The notes: a model not told the origin generated them from the letters alone. Positions 18,501-25,866 are shown, counted from the stretch's first letter. The stretch is DNA of 38,028 bases from Selenomonadaceae bacterium (GCA_022773425.1 JALFBM010000034.1:1-38028); one strand, 5' to 3'. Numbers and translations are program-made.

Positions 18501-19097
18501 CAGGAGCGCAGACTCTGGGATCCGCGCGGCAAACGCCTGCATCCGGTCCTCGCCGTCCGCGGCCTTGCCGGCCATCTCCGATTCGAAGTCCCGCAGGAGC
18601 AGCGCCATATCCGAGAGCTTGCCGGAAAGGCGCGGATCCTTTACCTGCGCGCCGGCCGTCTGCAGGGTGTCCGCGCTCAAACCGTAGCTCTTGCACTCCC
18701 GGATGATGCCCGCGAGCTCGTCGCCAAAGCCGTGCTGCCTCGCGGCGCGCGCGAAGACGGTCAGGTCCTTTTGCCGGCGTTCGAGCACGCGCCGCAACAG
18801 CAGGCGGCGGCCAAGGTCCGTGATGCGCGGGATCGCCGCGCCGCCGGTCTCCTGCAGGATATGCTCCGAAAGGCGCCGAAAGCCGAACACGTAGGCGCGC
18901 AGATACCCGCGGCCATGCGCCGGCGGGATGCAGGCCGCGAGCCGCCGCTCCGCCTGGTAGACCTCATGTTCCTGCGTCACGAGCACGAGCGCCGGGCCTT
19001 CCGGCTGTGCGAGCAGACTGCTGCGCATCGCGCGCAGGCAGGCCGTCGTCTTGCCGGAACCACTCCGCCCGAGCAGGGCGGTAAATTTTGCTGTCAT
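15600..19097 (-). CDS. addB: ATP-dependent helicase/deoxyribonuclease subunit B
   Basis: A 1165-residue AddB subunit. It has an N-terminal Walker A GRSGSGKT (residues 10-17), a degenerate helicase core, and a C-terminal RecB-type nuclease with LLIYDYKTGSA. The iron-sulphur cluster cysteines are visible: one in FCACPFRHFAKYGL and three in the C-x2-C-x5-C of CRFCPYQDLCGF near the C-terminus. With AddA it resects broken DNA and recognises Chi-like sites. Start ATG 19097 (MTAKFTALLG) has GAGGGA 7 bases upstream; the frame extends 18 codons further but without support. Gene order addB-addA matches Bacillus. Confidence 0.96.
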   Translation of the reverse strand: MTAKFTALLGRSGSGKTTACLRAMRSSLLAQPEGPALVLVTQEHEVYQAERRLAACIPPAHGRGYLRAYVFGFRRLSEHILQETGGAAIPRITDLGRRLLLRRVLERRQKDLTVFARAARQHGFGDELAGIIRECKSYGLSADTLQTAGAQVKDPRLSGKLSDMALLLRDFESEMAGKAADGEDRMQAFAARIPESALLRGAEIWIDGFTFFNPQERAVLAALLDTAAAVHVTFPMDPDLDAASNVRESGLFHRAYQTFLELGALAAEKGTALHIELLTGFHRSAVPALAQIERELFHFPQRPLAGEAHGVQLVEAANPRLETEAVAADILRLLRDEGYRAGDIGVLVRDAETYAGLLRRTFRLYGIPFYMDTKRAGIHHPLAELLRSVFDALRGWRQEAVFRCLRTGFWPLMPEEIDRLENYVLAYGIRGEARWTREEPWDWHRRHDLDEDGMTDEQKEELAQIDYWRRLAAKPLAALAAALHTAENVRAQTAALYAFLEALHVPEHLAEWERLAREEGRQDDAAEHQKIWGDILDLLDQLVAVSGEEKLSLRDYADILADGLDGMQLAMIPPGLDHVTIAPFDQNSLAGTRAIYIVGAVEGVMPRKATEQGLLTDADRLHLREMGVELAGGGIERSYGESALLYHGFSEARDALWVSYALADSEGREQRPSSLIGRLRRILPDVRLRSIPLRMTGGETLARAAAPYPALCAMTAAFCELREGHAIAPFWRDVYNLFRAGDVPGAEDAFRLSLAGLFAGGQEKQIPAELARELYAKSGRLRGSVTRFEAFCACPFRHFAKYGLKLGERETFEYQTRDLGVLLHGILKAFGERLARDHRMWRDVDDAETHALVEEILAALAPRLRGQLMLSTAACQHMLARIVRTAERSIHRLIALDKVSHFHPAAFELAFGQGSAAMPPLSADLGGARLEIVGQIDRIDRSESGRYLLIYDYKTGSAAINLLEVCYGLRLQLLTYMLVVQNAMHAEGAVPVGMLYCFLKDTWLSVDAKLTPEQAEQKLQKALEMPGWVLADPDVIRAIDATLSFLPVSFNKDGSLAKKARPYVKSAEEFHTLLDYVSVLLEDTGRRILQGEMQVSPYRLKDENTACRFCPYQDLCGFDPSQGSAYRNLPSLDDEAVLQQIEQRIEEIREKQQDRNPEQTENQES

Positions 19098-19151
19098 GGG
19101 GCTTTCCCTCTTTTCACGAGAAAAGCCCTCCTGGGCGGAAGGCTTTGTCAA

Positions 19152-20123
19152 CTACATGAGCATGGGCGTCAGGATACGGCGGAAGGTGCGGCCGCAGGTA
19201 CAGGGCTCCTCCTCGAGGCGCACGGCCTGACCGGTGCGGTAGCGGATGAGCGGCATGGCCTCCGCCGCGAGCGTCGTCACGACGAGCTCGCCCATCTGCC
19301 CCGGCGTCTCGACCTCTTTCTCGCTGTGGAACGCGAGGATCTCGGGGTAGAAATAGTCCTCCTGGATATGCTGGCCCTGCCGGCTCTCGCACGGGTAAAG
19401 CATGCCCGCCATGCCGAGCTCCGGCGGCGCGTAGAGGTTGTAGACATGCGCCTGCAGGCGGTTTTCGATATGCCGCTGCATCGGGTTCTGGATGGACGTG
19501 TCGTTGAGGCAGAGCACCTTTTGGATGACCGAGTCGCTGAGATCCCGCCCCGCGGCCTGGATCTGGATGATCAGCTGCATCACGAGCTGCGGCGTCGTCA
19601 CGAGCATGTCGATGCCGATCCTCTCGAAGATCTCCTGCTGGAGCTGCTGCGGCCCGAGCTCGACGACCGTTGCACCGAGATTCTCGAGCGCGTACTGGAT
19701 ATCCATGCCGCGCGAGTCCATGTCGCGCAGCGGCAGAGCGACGATCGTGGTCCGGTTCACACCGACTGCCTGCAGGACGCGCATCATCATCTCGACGTTC
19801 TTCGCGACGTCGCCCGCCGTGTAGAGTTTCATCACGTGGTGCATCTCCGCACCGACATAGCTACAGCGCAGGATCTGCGACAGCGGCAGCGTCAGGACGT
19901 CCATCGCGTCGATCTGCCGCATGGTCACCGCATCGAGCGTCGGGAACCGCTGCAGATCCTCCAGCGTCCGGAGATCCTGCCAGCTGACGCCAGCCTGTGC
20001 GAACGCCTGCTGGTAGTACCGGCTCTTTTCCTGCGCCCAGCGAAGCTGGCTCTGCAGGCGCTCGAGCTGCCGTTTCCGGAGCCCCGCCAGATCCATCTGT
20101 TCTATGTCCGGACTCGCTATCAT
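19152..20123 (-). CDS. Phenylacetate-CoA-ligase-like protein, truncated and lacking the nucleotide-binding loop
   Basis: A 323-residue homolog of the PaaK branch of adenylate-forming enzymes, which are usually about 430 residues. Recognisable parts: N-terminal LRKRQLERLQSQLRWAQEKSRYY, DYFYPEIL, GELVVTTLAAEAMPLIRYRTG and CTCGRTFRRI. Where functional enzymes have the Ser/Thr/Gly-rich P-loop (SSGTTGKP type), this protein has CSYVGAEMHHVMKLY, and the YG-x-(T/S)-E motif reads YAPPELG. The chain ends just after the CGR-x-x-RR segment, so the C-terminal lid domain with its catalytic lysine is missing. It therefore probably does not make acyl-CoA and may be a regulatory or binding protein. It lies between cheR and addB on the same strand with gaps of 39 and 54 bases. 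Confidence 0.75.
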   Translation of the reverse strand: MIASPDIEQMDLAGLRKRQLERLQSQLRWAQEKSRYYQQAFAQAGVSWQDLRTLEDLQRFPTLDAVTMRQIDAMDVLTLPLSQILRCSYVGAEMHHVMKLYTAGDVAKNVEMMMRVLQAVGVNRTTIVALPLRDMDSRGMDIQYALENLGATVVELGPQQLQQEIFERIGIDMLVTTPQLVMQLIIQIQAAGRDLSDSVIQKVLCLNDTSIQNPMQRHIENRLQAHVYNLYAPPELGMAGMLYPCESRQGQHIQEDYFYPEILAFHSEKEVETPGQMGELVVTTLAAEAMPLIRYRTGQAVRLEEEPCTCGRTFRRILTPMLM

Positions 20124-20162
20124 GCGCCTCGCACTCCTATCTCTCTATCCTGTTCCGCCGAC

Positions 20163-20957
20163 TCATTTCGCGTCCAGCGGCTTCTGATAGAAAAACGGCT
20201 GGAAGCTCGTGTAGCCAAGCGTCCGGAAATTTAAAATGGCCTCGGTCGCGCCGACGAACAGGATGCCGCCGGGCTTCAGCGCCTTGAAGAAATTCGCGTA
20301 GAGCTGATCCTTGGCCTGCTCGGTAAAGTAAATCACGACGTTGCGGCAGAGGATCAGGTCAAAGCCAGACTCGAACGGGTCCTTGAGCAGGTTGTGCCGC
20401 TCGAACTCGATGCACTGCTTGATCTCCGGCTTGACCGCGTATTTGCCGCCGTCGACCCGGTCGAAATACTTCGCGAGGCGTTCGTGCGACATGCTCTTGA
20501 TCTCGTTGTCCGTGTAGATGCCGCGCTTCGCCTTCGCGAGGATCTCAACATCGAGGTCGGTCGCGAGGATCCGGTGCTTGACACCCGGCGTCATTTCCTT
20601 CAGGATGATGGCGAGCGAGTACGGCTCCGCGCCGATCGAGCAGCCCGCGCTCCAGATGTTCAGGCGCGGCGAGCGCTTGAGGAGGTCAGGAATGACGTCC
20701 GTCTCGAGCTTGCCGAACTTTTCCGGTGTGCGGAAAAACTCCGAAACGTTGATGGTCAGGTATTCGATAAAGGACGCGAATTCGTCCTTGTCCTGCGAGA
20801 CATGCTGAAAATACCCCGTGTACGAGTCGAAATGCCCCCGGTTCACGAGATTGCCGATGCGCCGCTTCATCTGCGGCTCTTTGTAGAGATCGAGGTCGAT
20901 CTCCGTCTTTCTCTTGAGCATCTGCTTGAACAATGCCCAGTCGCGATCATCCATCAT
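20163..20957 (-). CDS. cheR: Chemotaxis protein methyltransferase
   Basis: A 264-residue CheR, which uses S-adenosylmethionine to methylate glutamates of chemoreceptors. The N-terminal helical domain includes YLTINVSEFFR near residue 67, followed by the methyltransferase fold with NIWSAGCSIGAEPYSLAI near 100, ILATDLD, and LILCRNVVIYF near 203. Length is normal. The ATG at 20957 has AGGAGG with good spacing. No other chemotaxis genes adjoin; instead it heads a likely operon with the ligase-like gene and addBA. A chemoreceptor end lies 17 kb away at the right edge of the window. Confidence 0.95.
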   Translation of the reverse strand: MMDDRDWALFKQMLKRKTEIDLDLYKEPQMKRRIGNLVNRGHFDSYTGYFQHVSQDKDEFASFIEYLTINVSEFFRTPEKFGKLETDVIPDLLKRSPRLNIWSAGCSIGAEPYSLAIILKEMTPGVKHRILATDLDVEILAKAKRGIYTDNEIKSMSHERLAKYFDRVDGGKYAVKPEIKQCIEFERHNLLKDPFESGFDLILCRNVVIYFTEQAKDQLYANFFKALKPGGILFVGATEAILNFRTLGYTSFQPFFYQKPLDAK

Positions 20958-21198
20958 GGGAATCCCCTCCTGTATCCCGATCTAAAGGACTCTTTTGTTA
21001 TAGTTCTCGTTTCCCACCCAAATTCCTGCTGCCGGAAAAAATATTGCGCGGCAACAAGGGAAAACGAGCCGCACGCAGGCAGGAATTCCGCGCGGACAAG
21101 GCGAATCTATAGGGTAGAAGCAAAAGAGGAACCCCGTTTCCCCGTGTTCCTCTTTTGCGATTTCCTTCCTGTTTTGGATTTTCATGGAGGCGGTTTTT
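20958..21198. promoter_or_regulatory. Divergent intergenic region between cheR and hsp20
   Basis: This stretch must carry the promoters of cheR (minus) and hsp20 (plus). A weak minus-strand TATAAC near 20997-21002 could serve cheR. On the plus strand the sequence CTATAGGG near 21105-21112 is a possible -10 for hsp20, with no convincing -35. I see no CIRCE-type inverted repeat. A strong hairpin described separately lies within it. Confidence 0.3.
21120..21158 (+). other. Strong hairpin in the hsp20 leader
   Basis: GCAAAAGAGGAAC (21120-21132) and GTTCCTCTTTTGC (21146-21158) form a perfect 13-base-pair stem with a 13-base loop. Neither strand has a T-run after it, so it is not an ordinary terminator. 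It ends 27 bases before the hsp20 ribosome-binding site. It could be a leader structure affecting mRNA stability or heat-dependent translation, or an operator. Confidence 0.55.
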
Positions 21199-21651
21199 AT
21201 GTTACGTGCTATGCCATTTCATACGATCCCGTTCCGTCAGAATATGGAGAAGGGCCGCGAGGTGCTCGAGAAGGCGCTCGATTTCGCGGCGGACCAGTCC
21301 GTCTACCCGCTCGGCCATGTGAGCGGCGCGCTGTCGCCGTTCCGCGTCGATGTGCTGGACGCAGACGATCGCTACGAGCTCTTTGCCGAGTTGCCAGGGT
21401 TCCACAAGGACGAGATCACGGTGTCCTACGACGAAGACAAATACCTGCGGATCCGCGCCGAGCGGCCGGAGGAGGAAACCGAAGCGCACTTCCTCTGCCG
21501 CGAGCGCCGCACGGGCACGTTCGAGCGCAGCTTTGAGATCGACGACCTCGACGACAGCCAGGTCAGCGTCAGCTACGAAAACGGCGTTCTCCACGTCGTG
21601 CTGCCGAGGAAAAAAGAAGACCCCAATAAGAAGGTCTTTACCATCCAGTAA
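21199..21651 (+). CDS. Small heat-shock protein of the Hsp20/alpha-crystallin family
   Basis: A 150-residue chaperone. The alpha-crystallin domain spans about residues 45-145 (FRVDVLDADDRYELFAELPGF ... YLRIRAERPEEE ... FERSFEID ... VSYENGVLHVVLPRK) and includes the conserved GVL motif. It holds unfolding proteins in soluble oligomers during stress. The start at 21199 is chosen because GGAGG lies 8 bases upstream; the in-frame ATG at 21184 precedes that site. It is a single-gene unit on the plus strand, with a hairpin leader and a terminator after it. Confidence 0.93.
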   Translation: MLRAMPFHTIPFRQNMEKGREVLEKALDFAADQSVYPLGHVSGALSPFRVDVLDADDRYELFAELPGFHKDEITVSYDEDKYLRIRAERPEEETEAHFLCRERRTGTFERSFEIDDLDDSQVSVSYENGVLHVVLPRKKEDPNKKVFTIQ

Positions 21652-21679
21652 GGTCTCACCTTTCTATAGGTTTTCGCTG

Positions 21680-21716
21680 CCGCCTGCAGGCTTTTGCCGG
21701 TGCGGCGGCTTTTTTA
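21680..21716 (+). terminator. Rho-independent terminator of hsp20
   Basis: GCCGCC pairs with GGCGGC, with an inner GGC/GCC stem around a TTTT loop, followed by a run of six T. It lies just downstream of hsp20 and before the convergent radical SAM gene end. Confidence 0.75.
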
Positions 21717-21736
21717 TGGGGATGTGGCGAGGTCCC

Positions 21737-23077
21737 TCAGGCACGGGGCCGTTCTACGTAGTGGCTGAACGAGCCAATGACAAGCTGCGGGAATTCCGCG
21801 TGAAGCGTCTGCAGGAAAGCCCTGGTGCCGACAGCGCGCCCCTGCGGCTCCGGCATGAGGTCGAGGAACGCGTCGGGATCGATGTTCAGGTTGCGCACCT
21901 GGATCATCTGTACGGGGAGCTCGCGGAAGAAGGCCTGCCAGGCGGCGAGCTCCTCCTCGCGGTCGTTAAAGCCCGGGAAGTAGAGCAGATTGAGCGAGAC
22001 GTACACGCCGTGGTCGAGCGCGTAGCGGATCGAGCGCTTGACATCGGCGAGGTGGTAGCTCGCGCGGTAATACGCGTCGTAGGCTTCGTCGCGCGCCGAG
22101 ATGATCGAGACGCGCAGCGAGTCGAGGCCGGCGTCGACGATCTTTTGGACGCCCTCGGTCCAGCCGACGTTCGAGTTCATGTTGATCTGGCCCTTCTTCG
22201 TCTTGGCGCGGATCAGGCGGATGCCCGCGGCGATGTTGTCGGCCGCGAGCGACGGCTCGCCCTCGCAGCCCTGCCCAAAGCTCACGATGCCGTCCGGCGC
22301 AACGGAGAGATGATAGATGCCGACCTCGGCGATCTCCTCCGGCGTCGGCCGGAACCGGATGCGCTCCTGCGGCGACGGGCAGCACTCGGCGGGCTGCAGC
22401 GAGATGCAGCCAAAGCAGTTCGCGTTGCAGACCGGCGAGGCGGGGATGCCGCATTCCCAGCGGCGGTAAAAGAGATTCTGCGCGGTCAGGCAGTGCCATT
22501 TCAGCGAACAGCCGCCGACCTGCTCGACAATCCGGTTGCCGGGCAGGTCTTTTTTCGTGCGCTTGACGAGCTTCGGGAGCTCGGGCGTGTTGTAGTTCGC
22601 GGGATCCCATTTCTCGTTCTCGTCCGTGTAGAGCGCCGCACAGTAAAGCGCGTCATGGTAGACGACGACGGCCGTGTAGCCGTAGAGCGGCAGGCGCGCG
22701 GCGTCCTCGGCGCGCGCGTAGGCTGGCAGGTAGAGCCGCGTGTAGCCGGCGGGCAGGATGGCCGCGACCGCGAGCCCCGCGATGGGGAGCACCTCGCCGT
22801 CCGGCGTCATGCCGACGGCCTCATGGTCGGGCAGCAGCATGAGGTCGGCGCTGTCTGGCAGCGGGATCAGGTCGTCGGGGTGCAGCGGCACGTTCTCGCG
22901 CCCCGTGCGCCCCATGCCGAGCATGCCCGGCGCGTCGAGGATCTCGCCGTCCTCGTCCGCGTAGATCGCGTAGACGTGCTCATCGAGGGCCGCCGCCTGT
23001 TTTTGCATGGCCGCTTCGCGCGCCGCCTGCTTCTTCGATGGATGCTTATGCTTCGGATGGTTTTGGTGCTTCCCCAT
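21737..23077 (-). CDS. Radical SAM protein of unknown function
   Basis: A 446-residue protein. A Lys/His-rich N-terminus and a domain of about 170 residues with no recognised motif precede a radical SAM core with the C-x3-C-x2-C cluster motif VCNANCFGC near residue 222. Downstream are GQGCEGEPS, INMNSNVGW and LDSLRVSIISARDEAYDAYY, typical strands of the SAM-binding barrel, and LNLLYFPGFND. Extra cysteines lie near the core (GGCSLKWHC, ECCPS). Substrate unknown. AAGGAGG lies 9 bases before the ATG. Its start overlaps the 3' end of pth by 32 bases, so the two are probably translated together. Confidence 0.85.
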   Translation of the reverse strand: MGKHQNHPKHKHPSKKQAAREAAMQKQAAALDEHVYAIYADEDGEILDAPGMLGMGRTGRENVPLHPDDLIPLPDSADLMLLPDHEAVGMTPDGEVLPIAGLAVAAILPAGYTRLYLPAYARAEDAARLPLYGYTAVVVYHDALYCAALYTDENEKWDPANYNTPELPKLVKRTKKDLPGNRIVEQVGGCSLKWHCLTAQNLFYRRWECGIPASPVCNANCFGCISLQPAECCPSPQERIRFRPTPEEIAEVGIYHLSVAPDGIVSFGQGCEGEPSLAADNIAAGIRLIRAKTKKGQINMNSNVGWTEGVQKIVDAGLDSLRVSIISARDEAYDAYYRASYHLADVKRSIRYALDHGVYVSLNLLYFPGFNDREEELAAWQAFFRELPVQMIQVRNLNIDPDAFLDLMPEPQGRAVGTRAFLQTLHAEFPQLVIGSFSHYVERPRA

Positions 23078-23681
23078 GGCTGTCTGCCTCCTTCTCTTTC
23101 TTTGCGTGATGTTTCTGCTTTTTCGGGTTGTAGCGGTTCATCGCGAGATCCGGTCCGTCCGTCACAATGCATGCGACCGCCGGGATCAGAGCGGCGATCG
23201 CCTCCTGCACGGCCACCGCGTCCTCGCCCTCAAAGCGGGAGAGCACGTGGTTCACGACGGTCCAGCCCGGCTTTGGCCGCCCGATGCCGATGCGCACGCG
23301 CGGGAAATGCTCGTCGCCGACCGCCGCGAGGATCGACTTGATGCCGTTGTGGCCGCCCGCGCTGCCCTTTTTGCGGATGCGGATCGTGCCGCATGGGATG
23401 TCCATATCGTCGTGGCAGACGATCAGGTCCTCCACCGGCAGTTTGTAAAAGTGCAGGATGGGCCCGATCGCGCGGCCGCTGTCGTTCATATAGGTCTGCG
23501 GCTTGACAAGCAGGACCTTTTCCGCGCCGATGCGCGCCTCCGCGACGAGCGCATCGAACTTCTCGCGCCAGTTCGTGACGCCAAGATGCGCCGCGAGCGC
23601 GTCGACGAGCATAAAGCCCGCGTTATGCCGCGTGCCCGCGTACTCTGCGCCCGGATTGCCGAGGCCAACGATGATTTTCAT
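23046..23681 (-). CDS. pth: Peptidyl-tRNA hydrolase
   Basis: A 211-residue Pth, which frees tRNA from stalled peptidyl-tRNA. Family signatures are at the expected places: MKIIVGLGNPGAEYAGTRHN with the catalytic histidine at about residue 20, KPQTYMNDSGRA near 65, HDDMDIP near 93, and GGHNGIKSI near 110. The tail after about residue 185 is Lys/His-rich and longer than usual. ATG 23681 is chosen because the family starts here and GAAAGGA lies upstream; the 14 extra codons to 23723 are unsupported. Overlaps the radical SAM gene. Confidence 0.96.
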   Translation of the reverse strand: MKIIVGLGNPGAEYAGTRHNAGFMLVDALAAHLGVTNWREKFDALVAEARIGAEKVLLVKPQTYMNDSGRAIGPILHFYKLPVEDLIVCHDDMDIPCGTIRIRKKGSAGGHNGIKSILAAVGDEHFPRVRIGIGRPKPGWTVVNHVLSRFEGEDAVAVQEAIAALIPAVACIVTDGPDLAMNRYNPKKQKHHAKKEKEADSHGEAPKPSEA

Positions 23682-23702
23682 TGCGTTTTCCTTTCTGTAG
23701 AA

Positions 23703-23735
23703 CGAAAAAGAGAGCCCGCCCATGGCGCAGCTCTC
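23703..23735 (-). terminator. Rho-independent terminator after uppP
   Basis: On the minus strand GAGAGC ... GCTCTC form a stem with inner GCC/GGC pairs, followed by TTTTTCGTT. It lies 16 bases after the uppP stop and just upstream of pth, so pth needs its own promoter or reads through. Confidence 0.75.
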
Positions 23736-23750
23736 CGGTTGTGTTTTCCA

Positions 23751-24599
23751 TCAATTGTTCGCCGTCGGGTCGCCGATGAAGATCAGGTAGAGGATGACGA
23801 CGATGCCGAGCGCGATGCGGTACCAGCCGAACGCCTTGAAGTCGTTCTTCTTGATGTAGCGGAGCAGGAACCGGATGGACAGGATGGACACGATGAAGGC
23901 CGTGACCATGCCGACGAGGAGGATGATGACCTCCGCGCTCGTGTAATGCCAGCCGAACTTGACCATCTTCAGGCCGCTTGCGCCGAACATGACCGGGATC
24001 GCGAGGAAGAACGTGAACTCCGTCGCGACGTAGCGGCTCGCGCCGAACAGGATGCCGCCGAGGATGGTCGAGCCGCTGCGGCTCGTGCCCGGGACGAGCG
24101 AGAGCACCTGGAAGCAGCCGATGATGAGCGCCGTCTTGTAGTCGAGCCTGTCGAGGTCCGTGACGCGCGGCGAGCGCGTCTTGTTGTAGTTCTCGACGAC
24201 GATGAACAGGATGCCGTACAGGATCAGCGTGAACGAGACGACCTGCGCCGTCATGAAATGCTTCTCCATGTAGTCATTGAACAGCAGGCCGATGATGGCG
24301 GCCGGCAGGCACGCGACGATGACCTTGGCCCAGAGCGAAAAGGTCGCGCGCTTCTCCGCTGCCGTCTTGCGCGAGGAGAACGGGTTCAGCTTGTCAAAGC
24401 TCAGCACGACCACGGCGAGGATGGCGCCGAGCTGGATCACGACGAGGAACATATCCTTGAACGCCGTCGTGACGTTCAGCTGGATGAACTCATCGACGAG
24501 GATCATATGCCCCGTGCTCGAGACCGGCAGCCACTCCGTCAGACCCTCTACGATGCCGAGAAAGATGGTTTTCAGTAACTCGACAACACTCAAATCCAT
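23751..24599 (-). CDS. uppP: Undecaprenyl-diphosphatase
   Basis: A 282-residue integral membrane phosphatase (BacA/UppP family) that recycles undecaprenyl diphosphate for peptidoglycan and polysaccharide export and gives low-level bacitracin tolerance. The two active-site motifs are present: [15 protein letters not shown] near residue 20 and [10 protein letters not shown] near residue 160, within about eight membrane spans. ATG 24599 ([13 protein letters not shown]) has GGGAGGAAA upstream; the 18-codon extension to 24653 would include leader and is unsupported. It supplies the carrier lipid used by the polysaccharide operon in this window. Confidence 0.96.
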   Translation of the reverse strand: MDLSVVELLKTIFLGIVEGLTEWLPVSSTGHMILVDEFIQLNVTTAFKDMFLVVIQLGAILAVVVLSFDKLNPFSSRKTAAEKRATFSLWAKVIVACLPAAIIGLLFNDYMEKHFMTAQVVSFTLILYGILFIVVENYNKTRSPRVTDLDRLDYKTALIIGCFQVLSLVPGTSRSGSTILGGILFGASRYVATEFTFFLAIPVMFGASGLKMVKFGWHYTSAEVIILLVGMVTAFIVSILSIRFLLRYIKKNDFKAFGWYRIALGIVVILYLIFIGDPTANN

Positions 24600-24658
24600 A
24601 AAACTTTCCTCCCAAAATGCTGCGCGTTTACGCGGCTTTCTTTTTACAAGCAAGCACC

Positions 24659-24667
24659 ATTATAGCA
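24659..24667 (-). promoter_or_regulatory. Extended -10 promoter of uppP
   Basis: Minus strand reads TGCTATAAT, a perfect -10 with the TG extension, and no good -35 (TCCCGC at 17 bases). Transcription would start about 50 bases before the gene. A small CGCGTTTACGCG palindrome lies in the leader. Confidence 0.6.
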
Positions 24668-24723
24668 CAAAACGCGGGTGTGCGGGAGAGGCAATGCGTA
24701 AACATTGTATAAAGTTCAGGATT

Positions 24724-25782
24724 TTAATGGAAGGACTGTGCGATGGTGTCGATGAGGTCGCCCTTCTGCCAGTCGCTGAGGCGGCTGTGGTTTATCGCGT
24801 AGCCGAAGCCGATGAGGTACTGGAGCTTCTGCAGGTGCGTGAGGCCGGTGTTCGCGCAGAGGATCTGCACGAAATGGAAGATGGCCGGCTCGCTGATATC
24901 GGTGCGGAGCTGCAGCTGCATCGCGTAGATGCCCGCCTGGATATGGCGCCAGCTCGAGGCCGAAATGTCCCGGAACGGCTCCGGCCGCTCGCCGGCATCG
25001 GTTGCGGGGAGCGCGCGCTCGTCGGGGATGGCCGCCAGGCGCACGTTTTTCGGAACGGGCAGCGGGCGGAAGGCCTTTGGCGGCAGCGCGCGGCGGATGT
25101 CCGGATGCTGCTGCATCGGCGGCTGCGGGCGGTGCTTCCGCACGGGCGGCTGGTGGCGGTGACCGCCATGTGTGGCGTGCCAGGAAAGGGCCGGCCTGCG
25201 CGGATGCGGCGCAGCGCTCTCGCGATGCGGCAGTGCCGTCTCCTGGCGCGGCGGCGTGACCGTCTCGCGGCGCGGCGGTGCGATGGGTGCCGCAGGCTGC
25301 GGCAGGTCGTCGACGGTCAGGATGATGGGGTGCAGTTTTTGCGGGACCGCGTGGGATGCGGCGGCCGGCCGCTTTGCCATCTGCTTCTTTGCCGACTGCT
25401 GCTGCGTCTCGGCCTTTTTTTGCGCTTCAGCCTTTTTCTGCGCTTCGGCCTTTTCCTGCTGGGCGCGGAACGGTTCCTCGACGCTCTGCCAGCGGAGCGG
25501 CATCTTCATGATGGCCACAGCATCCGCGTGGGCCGCTTCCGCGTTCGTGGTGGCTGCGGCCTGCGCCTTGTCCGAAATCGACATCGTGACGTTGCCGGCC
25601 GCATCGACCGTCTCCTGCTCGTAGGCCTTCGCCTTAACGGGCGTGCCGATGACGAGGCCCGGCGCCTTTTCGAGCTGCTGGATGTCGACGGCCGTCACGT
25701 CCGTCGCGGCGAAGGCCGTACCCGAGCAGGCCAGACACACGAGCGCCGTCAGCACCGATGTCCGCATCTTTTTCTCTTGCAT
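24724..25782 (-). CDS. Secreted or periplasmic His/Pro-rich protein of unknown function
   Basis: A 352-residue protein with a clear signal peptide (hydrophobic LTALVCLACSGTAFA, cleavage after about residue 25). After about 80 ordered residues comes a charged repeat of AEAQKK units (near 110-130), then a long Pro/Arg/His-rich stretch (about 140-245, for instance HATHGGHRHQPP), then a C-terminal domain of about 85 residues (DISASSWRHIQAGIYAMQLQL to the end) that looks helical. I recognise no family. It could span the periplasm or bind metal through the histidines; both are guesses. GAGGGAG precedes the ATG. It follows pncC by 84 bases on the same strand. Confidence 0.75.
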   Translation of the reverse strand: MQEKKMRTSVLTALVCLACSGTAFAATDVTAVDIQQLEKAPGLVIGTPVKAKAYEQETVDAAGNVTMSISDKAQAAATTNAEAAHADAVAIMKMPLRWQSVEEPFRAQQEKAEAQKKAEAQKKAETQQQSAKKQMAKRPAAASHAVPQKLHPIILTVDDLPQPAAPIAPPRRETVTPPRQETALPHRESAAPHPRRPALSWHATHGGHRHQPPVRKHRPQPPMQQHPDIRRALPPKAFRPLPVPKNVRLAAIPDERALPATDAGERPEPFRDISASSWRHIQAGIYAMQLQLRTDISEPAIFHFVQILCANTGLTHLQKLQYLIGFGYAINHSRLSDWQKGDLIDTIAQSFH

Positions 25783-25866
25783 CGAAAAACTCCCTCTTTC
25801 GGAATCGCAAGGCGACTTCCCTGCGCTGCTAAAATCTTCCCTTCCCGCCGCGGCGATCGCGCATCG

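Noticed and set aside
11759-19097. addA-addB considered as part of a phage-defence island with the ATPase/nuclease-like pair.
   Set aside because: AddAB is a housekeeping recombination complex in Firmicutes and is separated from the pair by a terminator and an unrelated gene.
21120-21158. Leader hairpin of hsp20 read as a terminator of the cheR or hsp20 region.
   Set aside because: No T-run follows on either strand and no gene ends there; kept instead as a leader structure.
21350-23341. Plus-strand frame of about 660 codons overlapping the end of hsp20 and opposite the radical SAM gene.
   Set aside because: It starts inside hsp20 in another frame, crosses the hsp20 terminator and mirrors a radical SAM gene with an intact cluster motif.
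24670-24723. CAATG...CATTG hairpin downstream of the secreted protein gene as a terminator.
   Set aside because: Only 5 base pairs and no T-run on the minus strand.
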